Source of the DNA: Acidobacteriota bacterium
Lineage (GTDB): Bacteria; Acidobacteriota; Terriglobia; Terriglobales; Acidobacteriaceae
NCBI GenBank assembly: GCA_021780075.1
Contig: JAJXZL010000008.1
Span: 1 to 44,919, forward strand
Length of the DNA: 44,919 nucleotides
Reading direction: 5' to 3'
Shown here: piece after piece, positions 15,668 to 24,575 of the stretch
How positions within the stretch are numbered: the first letter of the stretch is position 1
Layout of the letters: every line of letters begins with the position of its first letter
Position numbers and translations under genes: made by a program
Notes under the pieces: generated by a model
The model's input: the letters and a program-made list of their open reading frames with translations, nothing else
What the model was told of the DNA's origin: nothing
The model's database searches: none

Positions 15668-16102
15668 ATGAGCGATACGGCGCCGCGTAATCCGGTGTGG
15701 GCTCCGCAAATGCTTGCGGATGCCTTGCTGCGAAGTGTGGCTGGGACCTCGGCTCGGCTGCGGGTCACCGGCATCAATACTGACACGAGCCAGTCTGAAG
15801 TGGGGCTGGTAGCCACTACATTTCTTGACGTCGTGGTAAGTCCGGTGGCCATGCGCAGGTTGCGGCCAAGCTGGCAGGAAGGCAACCAGCCGAAGTGGGA
15901 ATTGTTCATGTCCGCAACGGCAGTGGAACAGCAAGTGGGCGCGCTGAGCTTTACATCGGTCCAGGCACTGTTTGCATCGACACTCGCAATCACGATTGCC
16001 GGCCAGGACTATCTGATTGAATCAATCGCCTCCAACGAGGCCTTCGGCACGGTCTATCTCTATCGGCTGTTGTTGCGCGAGGCACGACCGCAGTCTTTGT
16101 GA
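15668..16102 (+). CDS. Hypothetical phage neck protein
   Basis: 144 residues, starting four bases after the connector stop. Mixed alpha/beta without signal peptide or membrane helix: a helix (QMLADALLRSVAG) followed by beta-strands (RLRVTGINTDT, TTFLDVVVSPV, TLAITIAGQDYLIESI, TVYLYRLLLREA). The second half resembles small beta-barrel head-closure or adaptor proteins that form the ring under the portal. No family is recognised. Tight spacing to its neighbour indicates a shared transcript. Confidence 0.6.
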   Translation: MSDTAPRNPVWAPQMLADALLRSVAGTSARLRVTGINTDTSQSEVGLVATTFLDVVVSPVAMRRLRPSWQEGNQPKWELFMSATAVEQQVGALSFTSVQALFASTLAITIAGQDYLIESIASNEAFGTVYLYRLLLREARPQSL

Positions 16103-16153
16103 TTCTGCTTGTCCTGCTCAGTACCCATTTGCTTTCTTTAGGAGCTGCACTCC

Positions 16154-16639
16154 ATGCAAAATGCGAAAGACTCTTTCTATATGGCGCTGCGCACGCGGTT
16201 GGAGACCATCAACCCGCAACGCACGGTGCTGCTGCGCGGAGCACTACGCCCCGGAGTTCTGGTGGAGGAGGCAGAGGCGCCGTTTAGCCAATTGCCCAAT
16301 GACGTATTTGTACTGCGGTGGCTCGGGCTTGGCACAGACCTGGATTTGGATTCAACGATGGCTGCCGTGGAATGCGACATCATCTACCAAACCTGCGGCA
16401 CGCAAAGCTTTGGCGGACTGGACCGCGGCCGGCTGCTCAGTGAGATGGACGAGGAACTCACCGCGATGTTGCAGCCTTTATGCACTCCAAAGGTGAATTA
16501 TGCAGCGCAGCCGCCGGTGACCATGCTGACTCAGGTTTTCTGGGATGAGCCGTCTTTTACGCCAATCGTCGTACAGCGCGATCGCATCACGAGGTCGGCC
16601 AAGATAACCGTCTACAGCTACCAGGAGCAGGGTGAGTAA
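16154..16639 (+). CDS. Hypothetical tail-completion or neck protein
   Basis: 161 residues. AGGAG lies about ten bases before the ATG. The opening KDSFYMALRTRLETINPQRTV and the central strand AAVECDIIYQT resemble tail-terminator or tail-completion proteins, which are alpha/beta proteins of 130-170 residues placed just before the tail tube gene. The stop codon is immediately followed by the ATG of the tail tube gene, so the two are translationally coupled. No conserved family motif can be confirmed by eye. Confidence 0.6.
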   Translation: MQNAKDSFYMALRTRLETINPQRTVLLRGALRPGVLVEEAEAPFSQLPNDVFVLRWLGLGTDLDLDSTMAAVECDIIYQTCGTQSFGGLDRGRLLSEMDEELTAMLQPLCTPKVNYAAQPPVTMLTQVFWDEPSFTPIVVQRDRITRSAKITVYSYQEQGE

Positions 16640-17614
16640 ATGGCAGCGAATTGGTTTTCATCTCCTGCGCCCGTGGCGCGGCGCGTGCGGGCATACTTTG
16701 CGCCCGTGAATCGCACAACACAAACGCCGGTGCTCTTTGACCCGGCAGAGCAAGGCACATTCAACTTGGACGCACCGCCCGCGCCATGGATCAGCCTGGG
16801 CTGGATTCAGGGATTCACGCGGAAGCCAACAAGCAAGTCGGCGCCGGTACTGACGGGGATTCCCGCCGCTCCACTGGAGCAGATACGCGAGACAGTGCAG
16901 GCGCAGGTCAGCTTTGAGTTTTTAAGCTGGACCAAGCTGACCATGGCGCTGGCTACAGGTTCGCAACACATGAATCTGCTGGCTCCTGCAGCGGGCGCAA
17001 CCGCATCCGCCGACGGAGTGCAAGCAGCCGCGGCGGTCGCGGTGCAAAGCGGATCGACGGCCTCAGTACTGGTGCTTGCCGTGTCGGATGCTGCCAATTT
17101 TGCAGCGGGCTCAATGGTTGCCGTCGACGTGGATTACACCGGGCAAACGGGCTTTGTCGGTTCGCCTGTTTCGGGTGCGTACGTGCGGCAGGCGCTCACG
17201 GATGTGGACTACATCCGGAGGGTGACATTCAATGTTGCGCTGGTTTCGCAGATCAGCGCAGGCTCGCTGACGCTGGCTTCGCCGTTGCCCGGAGGCGCGC
17301 CGGCAGCAGGCGCAAAGCTGCAGGCGGTAACTGGCTTTGTGGATCGTGAGGGCGGCGCCTTTTATCAGGAATGGTCGGCGCTTTTTGTGATTGAGGGAAG
17401 GCAGGGAGAGCGGATCTTCTTCCACTATCCACGCCTGCAAACACTGAGCGGGGCCGAGGAAACGAACATTCCCCTCGACGCCAAGCATAAGGGCGGTCTG
17501 CAGAGAGTGGCGCTGAAGGGGACATTCCTTGCCATGCCCGTGTCCGATCCACTGGATGGGGAGCGCGTGCTGTGTTACCGCAGCTTTTTGCCGGCGGCCA
17601 ACGCATTGATTTAG
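16640..17614 (+). CDS. Major tail tube protein candidate
   Basis: 324 residues, coupled to the preceding gene (TAA then ATG with no gap). It is rich in beta-strands with few charged helices. A central Ala/Ser-rich segment (about 118-155) followed by VDVDYTGQTGFVGSPVSGAYV looks like an inserted loop or Ig-like module. The C-terminal third (DREGGAFYQEWSALFVIEGRQGERIFFHYPRLQ then LQRVALKGTFLAM) has the strand pattern of tail-tube proteins that stack as hexameric rings. Position before a large tail hub protein supports this. A minor tail or adaptor protein is an alternative. Confidence 0.6.
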   Translation: MAANWFSSPAPVARRVRAYFAPVNRTTQTPVLFDPAEQGTFNLDAPPAPWISLGWIQGFTRKPTSKSAPVLTGIPAAPLEQIRETVQAQVSFEFLSWTKLTMALATGSQHMNLLAPAAGATASADGVQAAAAVAVQSGSTASVLVLAVSDAANFAAGSMVAVDVDYTGQTGFVGSPVSGAYVRQALTDVDYIRRVTFNVALVSQISAGSLTLASPLPGGAPAAGAKLQAVTGFVDREGGAFYQEWSALFVIEGRQGERIFFHYPRLQTLSGAEETNIPLDAKHKGGLQRVALKGTFLAMPVSDPLDGERVLCYRSFLPAANALI

Positions 17615-17735
17615 GCCAGCGGGATTCTCCTCAATCCACACTTCTTCAAACAGCGCGCTGACCATCCGCCCGTGAATCGGCGGCGGGTTTGCGCCCAGCA
17701 GACACAAGCATTGCAACCAGGGGCAGAGAGTCGCG

Positions 17736-20048
17736 ATGAAGATTACCATTCAGGGGCAGGACTACACGAAGGCGCTCGATGCGGCACATCCGGTGACAAT
17801 CGAGCGCACGTTGAATGCGCCTTCCGTCTGCCAGCTTTGGCTGAGCCTTCCATCGGATGGGAGCCTCTCGAAGCCACTGCGCAACCAGTCACTGATTGTC
17901 ACTGGCGACGATGGCACATATTACTTTACTGGCTATATCGCGATTAGTCCCTTGCCAGAGTATGCGGGGATGAGTCTGGAGGGGCCGCGTTATCGCATCG
18001 CAGTGCAGGCACTCAGCGACGAACTGCTTCTGGACCAGTTGTTGATGGCGCCGAGCAAGGGATCGACCGGCCAGACGGCCGGTGCGCTGATGACGTCGCT
18101 TGTAACTCGAACCGGGTCGGCAAGTCTCTCAACCGGCGCACTCACGCTGAATGAAGTGGTAGGCAACTTTGTTCCGGATGCCGGTTCTCCGTGGAGTAAG
18201 AGCGCAGGCCAGGTTGCAAACCAGGCGCGGGCATCTTATCGCGCATTGAACGGCGCGCTGTCGCTGGCATCGATGGAGAGCACCGTACATCCGCTGAATG
18301 AGACGGACGGGACGCTGAGCCTGAATAACCTGACGCTGAACGGAAACGCGAAGCGCGCACTGGCCAACGATGTGACTGCCTGCGGTGAGCATGAGCCCGT
18401 TGCCTACGTAACTGAATACTTTCTGGGCGACGGAGTGACCACGCAGTTCTTTCTGGGCGCCGACCCATATTTCGAGCCGTCCTCCAAGTCCATCATCATT
18501 CACGAGCTCTTCAATGAGAGTGGTATCGATCTGCGCGTATGGGGCAACTCAGGAGGGCCCGGTTATTTTTCGCTCGGTTCGGGCGGGCTGACGATGCAGG
18601 GCGGAAACGGAATTGACGGAGACACGCTTTTGACCTGGCTCAATCCTGTGGAGATGGGTGGAACCCTTCTGCTGGAAGCCACAGGCGTAACTCTCGCATC
18701 AGGCAGCACTGGAATTTTGCCCGGCTTCTTTACGGGCCTGAAAACACTGGCTGGATGCACAGCAGGTTTTCAGGTAGCGTCGCAGCAAACGACCGGCACC
18801 GTTACACTACAGCCGATTGTGCAGGGAACCGCCACCGGAACGGTGTATACGATCAACACCGCAAACCAATACACCCTGCGCATTCGCGTGCATTGCCCTG
18901 AAGAGCAGAGGGCGCTTGCCATCTTTCGCACTTCTGACGATAGCGGGAGCGTCGCATACGGCGGTCAATGGAATCTCGCGCCTGCGCAGCTATTGTTCGA
19001 GATACAGGAATTCGTCAATGGCGTAGCCGGTATGCCTGTCACGCTGTACGACGGCTCGCTTGCGAGTCTGCCTGGAACGTGCACGGTAGCCGCGGCGAGC
19101 AGCATCAATCTGCTTGGAGCAATGCGGTCGTTGAACTTAACGAATCTTGGATCAGGATGGGTGGTCTGCACTCCATCCGGCGGCACCCCCTATACGCGCA
19201 GAGTAGGAACGACGGCACAGGCAGCGGAGTGTCATCTGCTAAGCACTGGGAAGCTTGTCTTCTACACGGGCTTTGCGCCACCCGCGGGTGAACAGATCGC
19301 AGTGAGTTATCGCTCAGTGGGCAGAGCCGTGGGGCGCGCAGTCAATGCAGCGAGCCAGCAAGCTCTGTTGCAGGCTGGCCTGCCCGCGGTTGCTGCGTGG
19401 ATCGGCTCTGTCACAAGTCCGGCAGCACGAAGCTCCGCGGACTGCCGCAATGCTGCTCTGGCAATTGCGCAGGCTGCGGCCAGCGTGAGTGCGTCCTGGA
19501 GCGGAACGTACAAGACAGCGGGATTGAATCTGAGCGCGGATGTGTGGCCAGGAGACGCGCTGCAGTTGAACGCGCCTTCGACTGACCTGAGTGCGCTGGT
19601 AGTGGTTCGCAGCGTGAGGCTCAGCTATGGAGCGAGTTACCCGGACCTGGTCGAGTACGTCATCACGTTCGCCAATGACTGGGCCGACGATCTCGCCATC
19701 AGGACCAGCACCAGCGTTCCAGCGGATACGTGGCTTCCAGCTCTTGCGCAGCCTACATATTTGAGCAACCTGAGCCGGCTTTCAGTCACATCACTGAGCG
19801 GCAGTACGGTCACCATCGATACTGGGACAACGGCACCCACGGGAGGCGGGTTTGAGATACGAACGCGCGACTTCTGCTTCATGGCGGGAGAAGATCCGGA
19901 CCTTGTGATGCGGGGATCGCAGTCGAGCATGACGTTCTCTCGCGCGTCGGCCAGCGAGCGGTTTTACATCAGAATGTACGACGGATCTACGCCGCCGAAT
20001 TACTCGGAGTTTTCGGCAGCACTGTTCATCAATCTGCCTCTGGGATGA
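17736..20048 (+). CDS. Large tail hub/tip protein
   Basis: 770 residues, all beta-rich. The first 110 residues (KITIQGQDYTKALD..., LIVTGDDGTYYFTGYIAISPLPEY..., YRIAVQALSDELLLDQL) look like the N-terminal barrel of tail hub/distal tail proteins. The middle (about 230-430) contains a carbohydrate-binding-like jelly-roll insert (YFLGDGVTTQFFLGADPYF onwards). The hub pattern returns near VNAASQQALLQAGLP...DCRNAALAIAQAAASVSASW and LSADVWPGDALQL, typical of central hub domains. The C-terminal 120 residues form a fibronectin-like end. It follows the tail tube gene directly; the tape measure usually found between them is absent. Confidence 0.65.
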   Translation: MKITIQGQDYTKALDAAHPVTIERTLNAPSVCQLWLSLPSDGSLSKPLRNQSLIVTGDDGTYYFTGYIAISPLPEYAGMSLEGPRYRIAVQALSDELLLDQLLMAPSKGSTGQTAGALMTSLVTRTGSASLSTGALTLNEVVGNFVPDAGSPWSKSAGQVANQARASYRALNGALSLASMESTVHPLNETDGTLSLNNLTLNGNAKRALANDVTACGEHEPVAYVTEYFLGDGVTTQFFLGADPYFEPSSKSIIIHELFNESGIDLRVWGNSGGPGYFSLGSGGLTMQGGNGIDGDTLLTWLNPVEMGGTLLLEATGVTLASGSTGILPGFFTGLKTLAGCTAGFQVASQQTTGTVTLQPIVQGTATGTVYTINTANQYTLRIRVHCPEEQRALAIFRTSDDSGSVAYGGQWNLAPAQLLFEIQEFVNGVAGMPVTLYDGSLASLPGTCTVAAASSINLLGAMRSLNLTNLGSGWVVCTPSGGTPYTRRVGTTAQAAECHLLSTGKLVFYTGFAPPAGEQIAVSYRSVGRAVGRAVNAASQQALLQAGLPAVAAWIGSVTSPAARSSADCRNAALAIAQAAASVSASWSGTYKTAGLNLSADVWPGDALQLNAPSTDLSALVVVRSVRLSYGASYPDLVEYVITFANDWADDLAIRTSTSVPADTWLPALAQPTYLSNLSRLSVTSLSGSTVTIDTGTTAPTGGGFEIRTRDFCFMAGEDPDLVMRGSQSSMTFSRASASERFYIRMYDGSTPPNYSEFSAALFINLPLG

Positions 20049-20090
20049 TTGAGGCGATCAAACAGGCAAGGAAGCGATGGAGTCCGGCAG

Positions 20091-20318
20091 ATGCGGATGA
20101 TGAATGAATTCGAGGTACAGGTGCTCAGCGACTTGAGCGTGCTGAAGAACCAGATGGCAGCCCTGATGGGCGACGGCAATGGCGGACGCATTGCGGAGTT
20201 GGAAAGGCGGATGGAGCGTCACGAGCTAAGCTGGCAACGAGCCAAGGGATTTTTGGCAGCGGTGAGCGTGGCGTTTGCCGTGATTGAAGTTGCTGTGGAG
20301 GCGTGGCACCGGCATTGA
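20091..20318 (+). CDS. XhlA-like holin or tail-anchor candidate
   Basis: 75 residues. The N-terminal two thirds is a coiled coil (EVQVLSDLSVLKNQMAAL, RIAELERRMERHELSWQR), followed by one membrane helix (GFLAAVSVAFAVIEVAVEAW) and a short charged tail. This is the architecture of haemolysin XhlA-type and other small phage lysis-accessory proteins. ATG 20091 is chosen because GGAG lies eight bases upstream; the frame is open back to the end of the hub gene. No endolysin follows, so lysis function is uncertain. Confidence 0.6.
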   Translation: MRMMNEFEVQVLSDLSVLKNQMAALMGDGNGGRIAELERRMERHELSWQRAKGFLAAVSVAFAVIEVAVEAWHRH

Positions 20319-20379
20319 GCAGCCAGACAGCGGGCACAATGAGCTGAAGCAATCTTGTACTCGGGGTGATGCTGAGCGC

Positions 20380-21003
20380 TCAGTGTGCAGAGCCTGTTTC
20401 ACCCTCAGCTTGTCGCGCTTGATGCTGCATTGTGCGGGTTCCCACGACACGCGCGGGAGTGCCCATACAGCGCGTGCCCGGCGGCACGTCATGGAAAACC
20501 GAACTGCGGGCTCCGATCACCGCCCCGTATCCGATCCGCACGCCGGGAGCAACAAAAACATCTGCGGCAAGCCACGCCTCCGGCTCGATGACGATTTTGC
20601 TGGCGTAGAGATCGAAGGTTGGACGCGTATAGTCATGCGAGCCGGTACAAATGTAGGAGCGCTGCGATATCACAGTGCAATCGCCAATCTCAATTTCGCC
20701 GAGCGAGTACAACTCTACGCCGTCGCCAATCATGCAATGATTGCCAACCTTGAGCTTCCACGGATATGTCACGCGGACGCTGGGACGGATCTTTGCACCC
20801 TTGCCGATGCTGGCGCCGAACAACCTCAGCAGCCATCGCCTCCACCCGTACATCACCTGGGGTGACAGCGCAAACAGCGTGGATTGCACGCACCACCACA
20901 ACTGCACATAGGCAGCAGAACGGCCACGAAATCCCGGCGGCATTTGGAACTTGTCGAGTTGCTGGTACCTGCGTGTGGAATGCACGGCCATGCGATGATC
21001 CAT
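20380..21003 (-). CDS. WcaF-like putative colanic acid/polysaccharide acetyltransferase
   Basis: 207 residues. The C-terminal two thirds is a left-handed beta-helix built of hexapeptide repeats (IGKGAKIRPSVRV, VGNHCMIGDGVEL, IEIGDCTVISQ, VFVAPGVRIGYGAVIGARS), with the catalytic-type His in TGSHDY. This is the WcaF/LacA-like class that O-acetylates sugars in exopolysaccharide. The N-terminal segment RGRSAAYVQLWWCVQSTLF is the hydrophobic amphipathic region usual in WcaF proteins. GGAAG lies five bases before the ATG. It is the last gene of the polysaccharide block, 26 bases after the glycosyltransferase stop. Confidence 0.88.
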   Translation of the reverse strand: MDHRMAVHSTRRYQQLDKFQMPPGFRGRSAAYVQLWWCVQSTLFALSPQVMYGWRRWLLRLFGASIGKGAKIRPSVRVTYPWKLKVGNHCMIGDGVELYSLGEIEIGDCTVISQRSYICTGSHDYTRPTFDLYASKIVIEPEAWLAADVFVAPGVRIGYGAVIGARSSVFHDVPPGTRCMGTPARVVGTRTMQHQARQAEGETGSAH

Positions 21004-21029
21004 TTCAACTTCCGATTACTCGGGCATAT

Positions 21030-22277
21030 TCAAGAGTGGCGCGCGTCTGGCGTTTCCCTCAGGGTTGTGCCAATCACCCTGAGCAGGTCTCGCGCAGCAG
21101 CCTCAACATGAAAGCAGCGCAGGAAAGTGCTTCGCGCGGCTTCCCCCATCTGCTCGCGGCTGTCCTGACTGAGTGCGCAGAATCGTGTGATAAGCCGCCG
21201 CGTTCCTTCCAGATCATCAGGCTCCACAATGCCCGCATTGGCGGATTGAATTTCGCGCCAGATATTGACTTTGTCGCTGACGAGAACTGGAGTGGAGCAG
21301 GCCATCGCCTCGGCAACAACGATGCCGAAGTTCTCCTGGTGGGAGGGCAGAATGAGCGCGTCAGCAGAGCGAAGTGCGCCCCACTTCACATCGCCGCTCA
21401 ACATGCCCGGCCAGTGGACACGATCGCTGATATTCAATTTCTTTGCAAGATTCTTGAGTTCGTGAGCCCAACCCACTTGGTCGGGGCCCGCCATGACAAG
21501 GTCGAGTCTGGTTGTGGACGCGATTGTCTCCGCAAAAGCTCGCAGGAGGAGATCACAGCCTTTCTTGGGATGAATGCGGCCCATGAACAGCAGGAAGGGT
21601 TTGCCTTTGAGGGCAGGCACGGCAGATTCGAAGGCGGCCTTTTCGCTGCTCGGATCATCTGTTGGGTCTGCGGTGCCAAAAGAAATGACTTCTTTCTTGT
21701 AGGTGTATCCCCAGAAGCTGTGGCGGCTGCGCACTCTCTCTTCTTCGCAGGTGAAGAGAACGGCTTGTGCATCACGCAGCACACGACCGATTCCAAGCAG
21801 CCAATAAATCTGCTTGGCGATGTGCTTGAGCCGGCGCCTATTGCGAAACCACGGATCCATCATGCCGTGCGCAAGAATAAAATAAGGAACCTTTGATTTG
21901 CGAAGCGCGCGCCATGCGCCGAAGGCCGAGTAATCCCAGAGGCCATGCAGAATGACTACATCAAAGCGCCCGGCATTTGCCTTGAGCCATGAGGTCAGCC
22001 TCGGAGTATATGCGTACCGAAGTGTTCCGGGCCCAACGCCCCTGGCCGGGAACGGCATGGGATAGCGCGCCACCTCTTCGGGAGAATCCAGACTGACCAC
22101 TTCGACGCTGTGACCGCAGCGAGTAAGAACCTCAGAGATGCGCAGCACTGCCTCGATTGGGCCGCCTGACTCGGGATTCACAGTGTGAATTACATGCAGC
22201 AGTCTGATGTGGCCCATTGCCGAGTAGTTCATACTACGACTCTCGTGTGCTTGCGGGTTGTGCAAGGTTGTTGTCAT
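21030..22277 (-). CDS. GT4-family glycosyltransferase
   Basis: 415 residues from ATG 22277, preferred because GAAGG lies five bases upstream; the frame extends ten codons further. GT-B fold retaining transferase: the N-terminal domain shows HVIHTVNPESGGPIEAVLRI, where the glycine-rich loop binds the acceptor; the C-terminal nucleotide-sugar domain has LLFMGRIHPKKGCDLLLRAF and the E-x7-E motif in ENFGIVVAEAMA. It probably adds a sugar, possibly fucose or mannose given its neighbours, to a lipid-linked polysaccharide intermediate at the inner membrane. The donor cannot be read from sequence. Confidence 0.9.
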   Translation of the reverse strand: MTTTLHNPQAHESRSMNYSAMGHIRLLHVIHTVNPESGGPIEAVLRISEVLTRCGHSVEVVSLDSPEEVARYPMPFPARGVGPGTLRYAYTPRLTSWLKANAGRFDVVILHGLWDYSAFGAWRALRKSKVPYFILAHGMMDPWFRNRRRLKHIAKQIYWLLGIGRVLRDAQAVLFTCEEERVRSRHSFWGYTYKKEVISFGTADPTDDPSSEKAAFESAVPALKGKPFLLFMGRIHPKKGCDLLLRAFAETIASTTRLDLVMAGPDQVGWAHELKNLAKKLNISDRVHWPGMLSGDVKWGALRSADALILPSHQENFGIVVAEAMACSTPVLVSDKVNIWREIQSANAGIVEPDDLEGTRRLITRFCALSQDSREQMGEAARSTFLRCFHVEAAARDLLRVIGTTLRETPDARHS

Positions 22278-22355
22278 CAAGCCTTCACGACGCAGCACTC
22301 GCTGCAACTGCGTCGGGAATTCCTCTCAGCTCTTGGCATAAGCCAGATGCAAGCC

Positions 22356-23315
22356 TCATGCGAATTGCTGCGCTACCGCTGCATAGACACGCCGGATGCC
22401 TTCTTCCGGCGAAGTCCTTGCACGCCAACCGAGCGACTGAATGCGTGTGACGTCGAGCAGCTTGCGCGGCGTTCCATCCGGTCGTGAAGTGTTGAATTTG
22501 AGATCTCCTTCAAAACCCACTATGCGGCAGACCAGTTCGGCCAGTTCGCGAATTGTCAGATCTTCACCAGTGCCGATGTTAATCAGCGGTGGTTCACTGT
22601 CATTCAATAACGTGGCAAAAGAATCCTCGGGGAGATTCATGAGGAAGATGCACGCCTCAGCGAGATCGTCGCTGAAGAGCAGTTCCCTGCGTGGCGTACC
22701 TGTGCCCCACACCTCAATGCTGGAGTCGCCGTTCGTCTTTGCCACTGCGGCTTTGCGAATCAGCGCGGGAAGGACATGCGAGGTGTTCAAGTCGAAATTG
22801 TCTGCAAGCCCGTAAAGGTTGGTGGGCATGGCCGCAAGAAACTTCGTTCCATACTGACGGTTGTAGCCCCAGCACATCTCAATGCCCGCGATCTTGGCCA
22901 GCGCATAGGCACGGTTGGTCGGTTCCAGCGAGCCGGTCAGCAGGTACTCTTCCTTGATGGGCTGCGGAGCGAACTTGGGATAAATGCAGCTGGAGCCGAG
23001 AAAGAGCAGACGCTTGACGCCAATGCGATAACTTGCATCAATAACATTGGTTTGAATCTCGAGGTTGTCGCGAATGAAGTCCGCTGGATACATGTTGTTG
23101 GCCAGAATGCCGCCCACTTTGGCGGCGGCGAGGAAGACATACTCCGGCTGCTGCTGCTGGAAGAATGCGCGCACTGCACTGCGATCACGCAGATCAAATT
23201 CCTCGTGCGTGCGCAGCAGCAGGTTTGAATGGCCGCTCTGCTGAAGGCCGCGACAGATTGCCGAACCTACCAGTCCTCTATGTCCGGCCACAAAAATGCG
23301 ACTGCATTTCTCCAT
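22356..23315 (-). CDS. fcl: GDP-L-fucose synthase
   Basis: Converts GDP-4-keto-6-deoxy-mannose to GDP-L-fucose by epimerisation and NADPH-dependent reduction. The Rossmann motif GHRGLVGSAI is at 11-20, the short-chain dehydrogenase catalytic set is Ser108/109 in GSSC with Tyr137 and Lys141 in YALAK, and SSCIYPK, MPTNLYG and RRELLFSDDLAEA are family-specific. 319 residues is typical. The product of the upstream gene (gmd, 17 bases away on the same strand) is its substrate, so the two are a functional and probably transcriptional unit. Confidence 0.95.
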   Translation of the reverse strand: MEKCSRIFVAGHRGLVGSAICRGLQQSGHSNLLLRTHEEFDLRDRSAVRAFFQQQQPEYVFLAAAKVGGILANNMYPADFIRDNLEIQTNVIDASYRIGVKRLLFLGSSCIYPKFAPQPIKEEYLLTGSLEPTNRAYALAKIAGIEMCWGYNRQYGTKFLAAMPTNLYGLADNFDLNTSHVLPALIRKAAVAKTNGDSSIEVWGTGTPRRELLFSDDLAEACIFLMNLPEDSFATLLNDSEPPLINIGTGEDLTIRELAELVCRIVGFEGDLKFNTSRPDGTPRKLLDVTRIQSLGWRARTSPEEGIRRVYAAVAQQFA

Positions 23316-23332
23316 GTCAGGCCCTCTTGTGA

Positions 23333-24418
23333 TCAGCTCTCGTGATAGTTGTAGACTGAGTAGCCATGCTTTCTGACCAGTGCGTCCTTTTTCGCTGTCT
23401 TCAAGTCTTCTTCGGCCATCTCTTTAACAAGTTCACGGAAGGTGGTTTGCGGATGCCAGCCGAGCTCGCGCTTTGCTTTGCTGGCATCGCCGAGCAGGGT
23501 CTGCACTTCAGTGGGACGGTAATAGCGCGGGTCCACAGCCACAATCACGTTACCATCCTTGTCGATTCCCTTTTCGTCAGCGCCCTTGCCCTTCCAGATA
23601 ATCTTCATGTTGAGAAAGCCGGCGGCGACTTCAACAAATTCGCGCACGCTATGCTGCTCGCCGGTTGCGATGACGTAGTCTCTGGGCTCCTTCTGCTGCA
23701 TCATCAACCACTGCATCTCCACATAGTCGCGCGCATGGCCCCAGTCGCGCAACGCGTCCATATTGCCAAGATAGAGGCAGTCCTGCAGTCCGACCTTGAT
23801 GCGGCTTAGCGCGCGCGTGATCTTGCGGCTGACAAAGGTTTCACCGCGCTGCGGCGACTCATGGTTAAAGAGGATTCCATTGCATGCGTACATGCCGTAG
23901 GCCTCGCGATAATTCACCGTGATCCAGTAGGCATAGAGCTTTGCGACGGCATAAGGAGAACGCGGATAAAACGGCGTGGTCTCCTTTTGCGGAGTCTCCT
24001 GCACCAGCCCATAGAGTTCAGACGTGGAGGCCTGATAGAAGCGCGTCGACTTTTCAAGTCCGGCGATCCGGATTGCCTCAAGAAGACGCAGCGTGCCCAG
24101 CGCATCGGAGTTAGCGGTGTATTCCGGCTCCTCGAATGAAACCTTCACATGGCTTTGCGCGGCGAGGTTGTAGATTTCGTCCGGTTTCACATCCTGCACG
24201 ATGCGAATCAAACTGCTCGCGTCAGTCAGGTCGCCGTAATGAAGCATGAAACGGCGTCCTTTCTTATGTGGATCCTCGTAGAGATGATCGATACGGTCGG
24301 TGTTAAAAAGCGAGGTGGGCCGCTTGATTCCATGCACCTCATATCTCTTGGTCAGCAGGAGTTGAGCCAGGTAGGCGCCATCCTGTCCCGTAACACCTGT
24401 AATGAGAGCTCGCTTCAT
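23333..24418 (-). CDS. gmd: GDP-mannose 4,6-dehydratase
   Basis: Dehydrates GDP-D-mannose to GDP-4-keto-6-deoxymannose, the first step to GDP-fucose. NAD(P)-binding GVTGQDG at 8-14, catalytic TSE in STSELYG at 131-137, and Tyr156/Lys160 in YAVAK are present, as are the family blocks [17 protein letters not shown] and [14 protein letters not shown] 24418 gives 361 residues, close to the usual 370; AGGAG lies nine bases upstream. The open frame runs 90 bases further upstream without family resemblance. A 157-base gap separates it from ugd. Confidence 0.95.
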   Translation of the reverse strand: MKRALITGVTGQDGAYLAQLLLTKRYEVHGIKRPTSLFNTDRIDHLYEDPHKKGRRFMLHYGDLTDASSLIRIVQDVKPDEIYNLAAQSHVKVSFEEPEYTANSDALGTLRLLEAIRIAGLEKSTRFYQASTSELYGLVQETPQKETTPFYPRSPYAVAKLYAYWITVNYREAYGMYACNGILFNHESPQRGETFVSRKITRALSRIKVGLQDCLYLGNMDALRDWGHARDYVEMQWLMMQQKEPRDYVIATGEQHSVREFVEVAAGFLNMKIIWKGKGADEKGIDKDGNVIVAVDPRYYRPTEVQTLLGDASKAKRELGWHPQTTFRELVKEMAEEDLKTAKKDALVRKHGYSVYNYHES

Positions 24419-24575
24419 TTTGGTATGCTCCTCGGCCCCGTTGCCGGGCTGCCTTGAGTGAGTGAAATGAATGACTGCAACTAGCTTGCCCAGATTGCTG
24501 CTGTACACCGGTCAACGTGCCAGGCGGCTTTCATCGCGCACCGCGCATCTCAAGAGCCGTGCACGCCCGATCGGT

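Larger units (their letters stand above)
3740..20318 (+). mobile_element. Phage-particle (prophage-like or domesticated) locus
   Basis: All genes are on the plus strand and run in the canonical order terminase, portal, protease, scaffold, major capsid, connectors, tail tube, tail hub, holin candidate. The locus is compact (about 16.6 kb) and lies between a host isoaspartyl peptidase and a host polysaccharide operon, both on the opposite strand. No integrase, excisionase, repressor, replication, tape-measure, tail chaperone or endolysin gene can be seen, and no flanking direct repeat was found by eye. Boundaries are set by the first terminator and the last phage-like gene and are approximate. 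Confidence 0.85.

Noticed and set aside
20766..21896. 376-codon plus-strand open frame across the acetyltransferase and glycosyltransferase genes
   Set aside because: Spans two well-supported minus-strand genes and has no protein-family resemblance.
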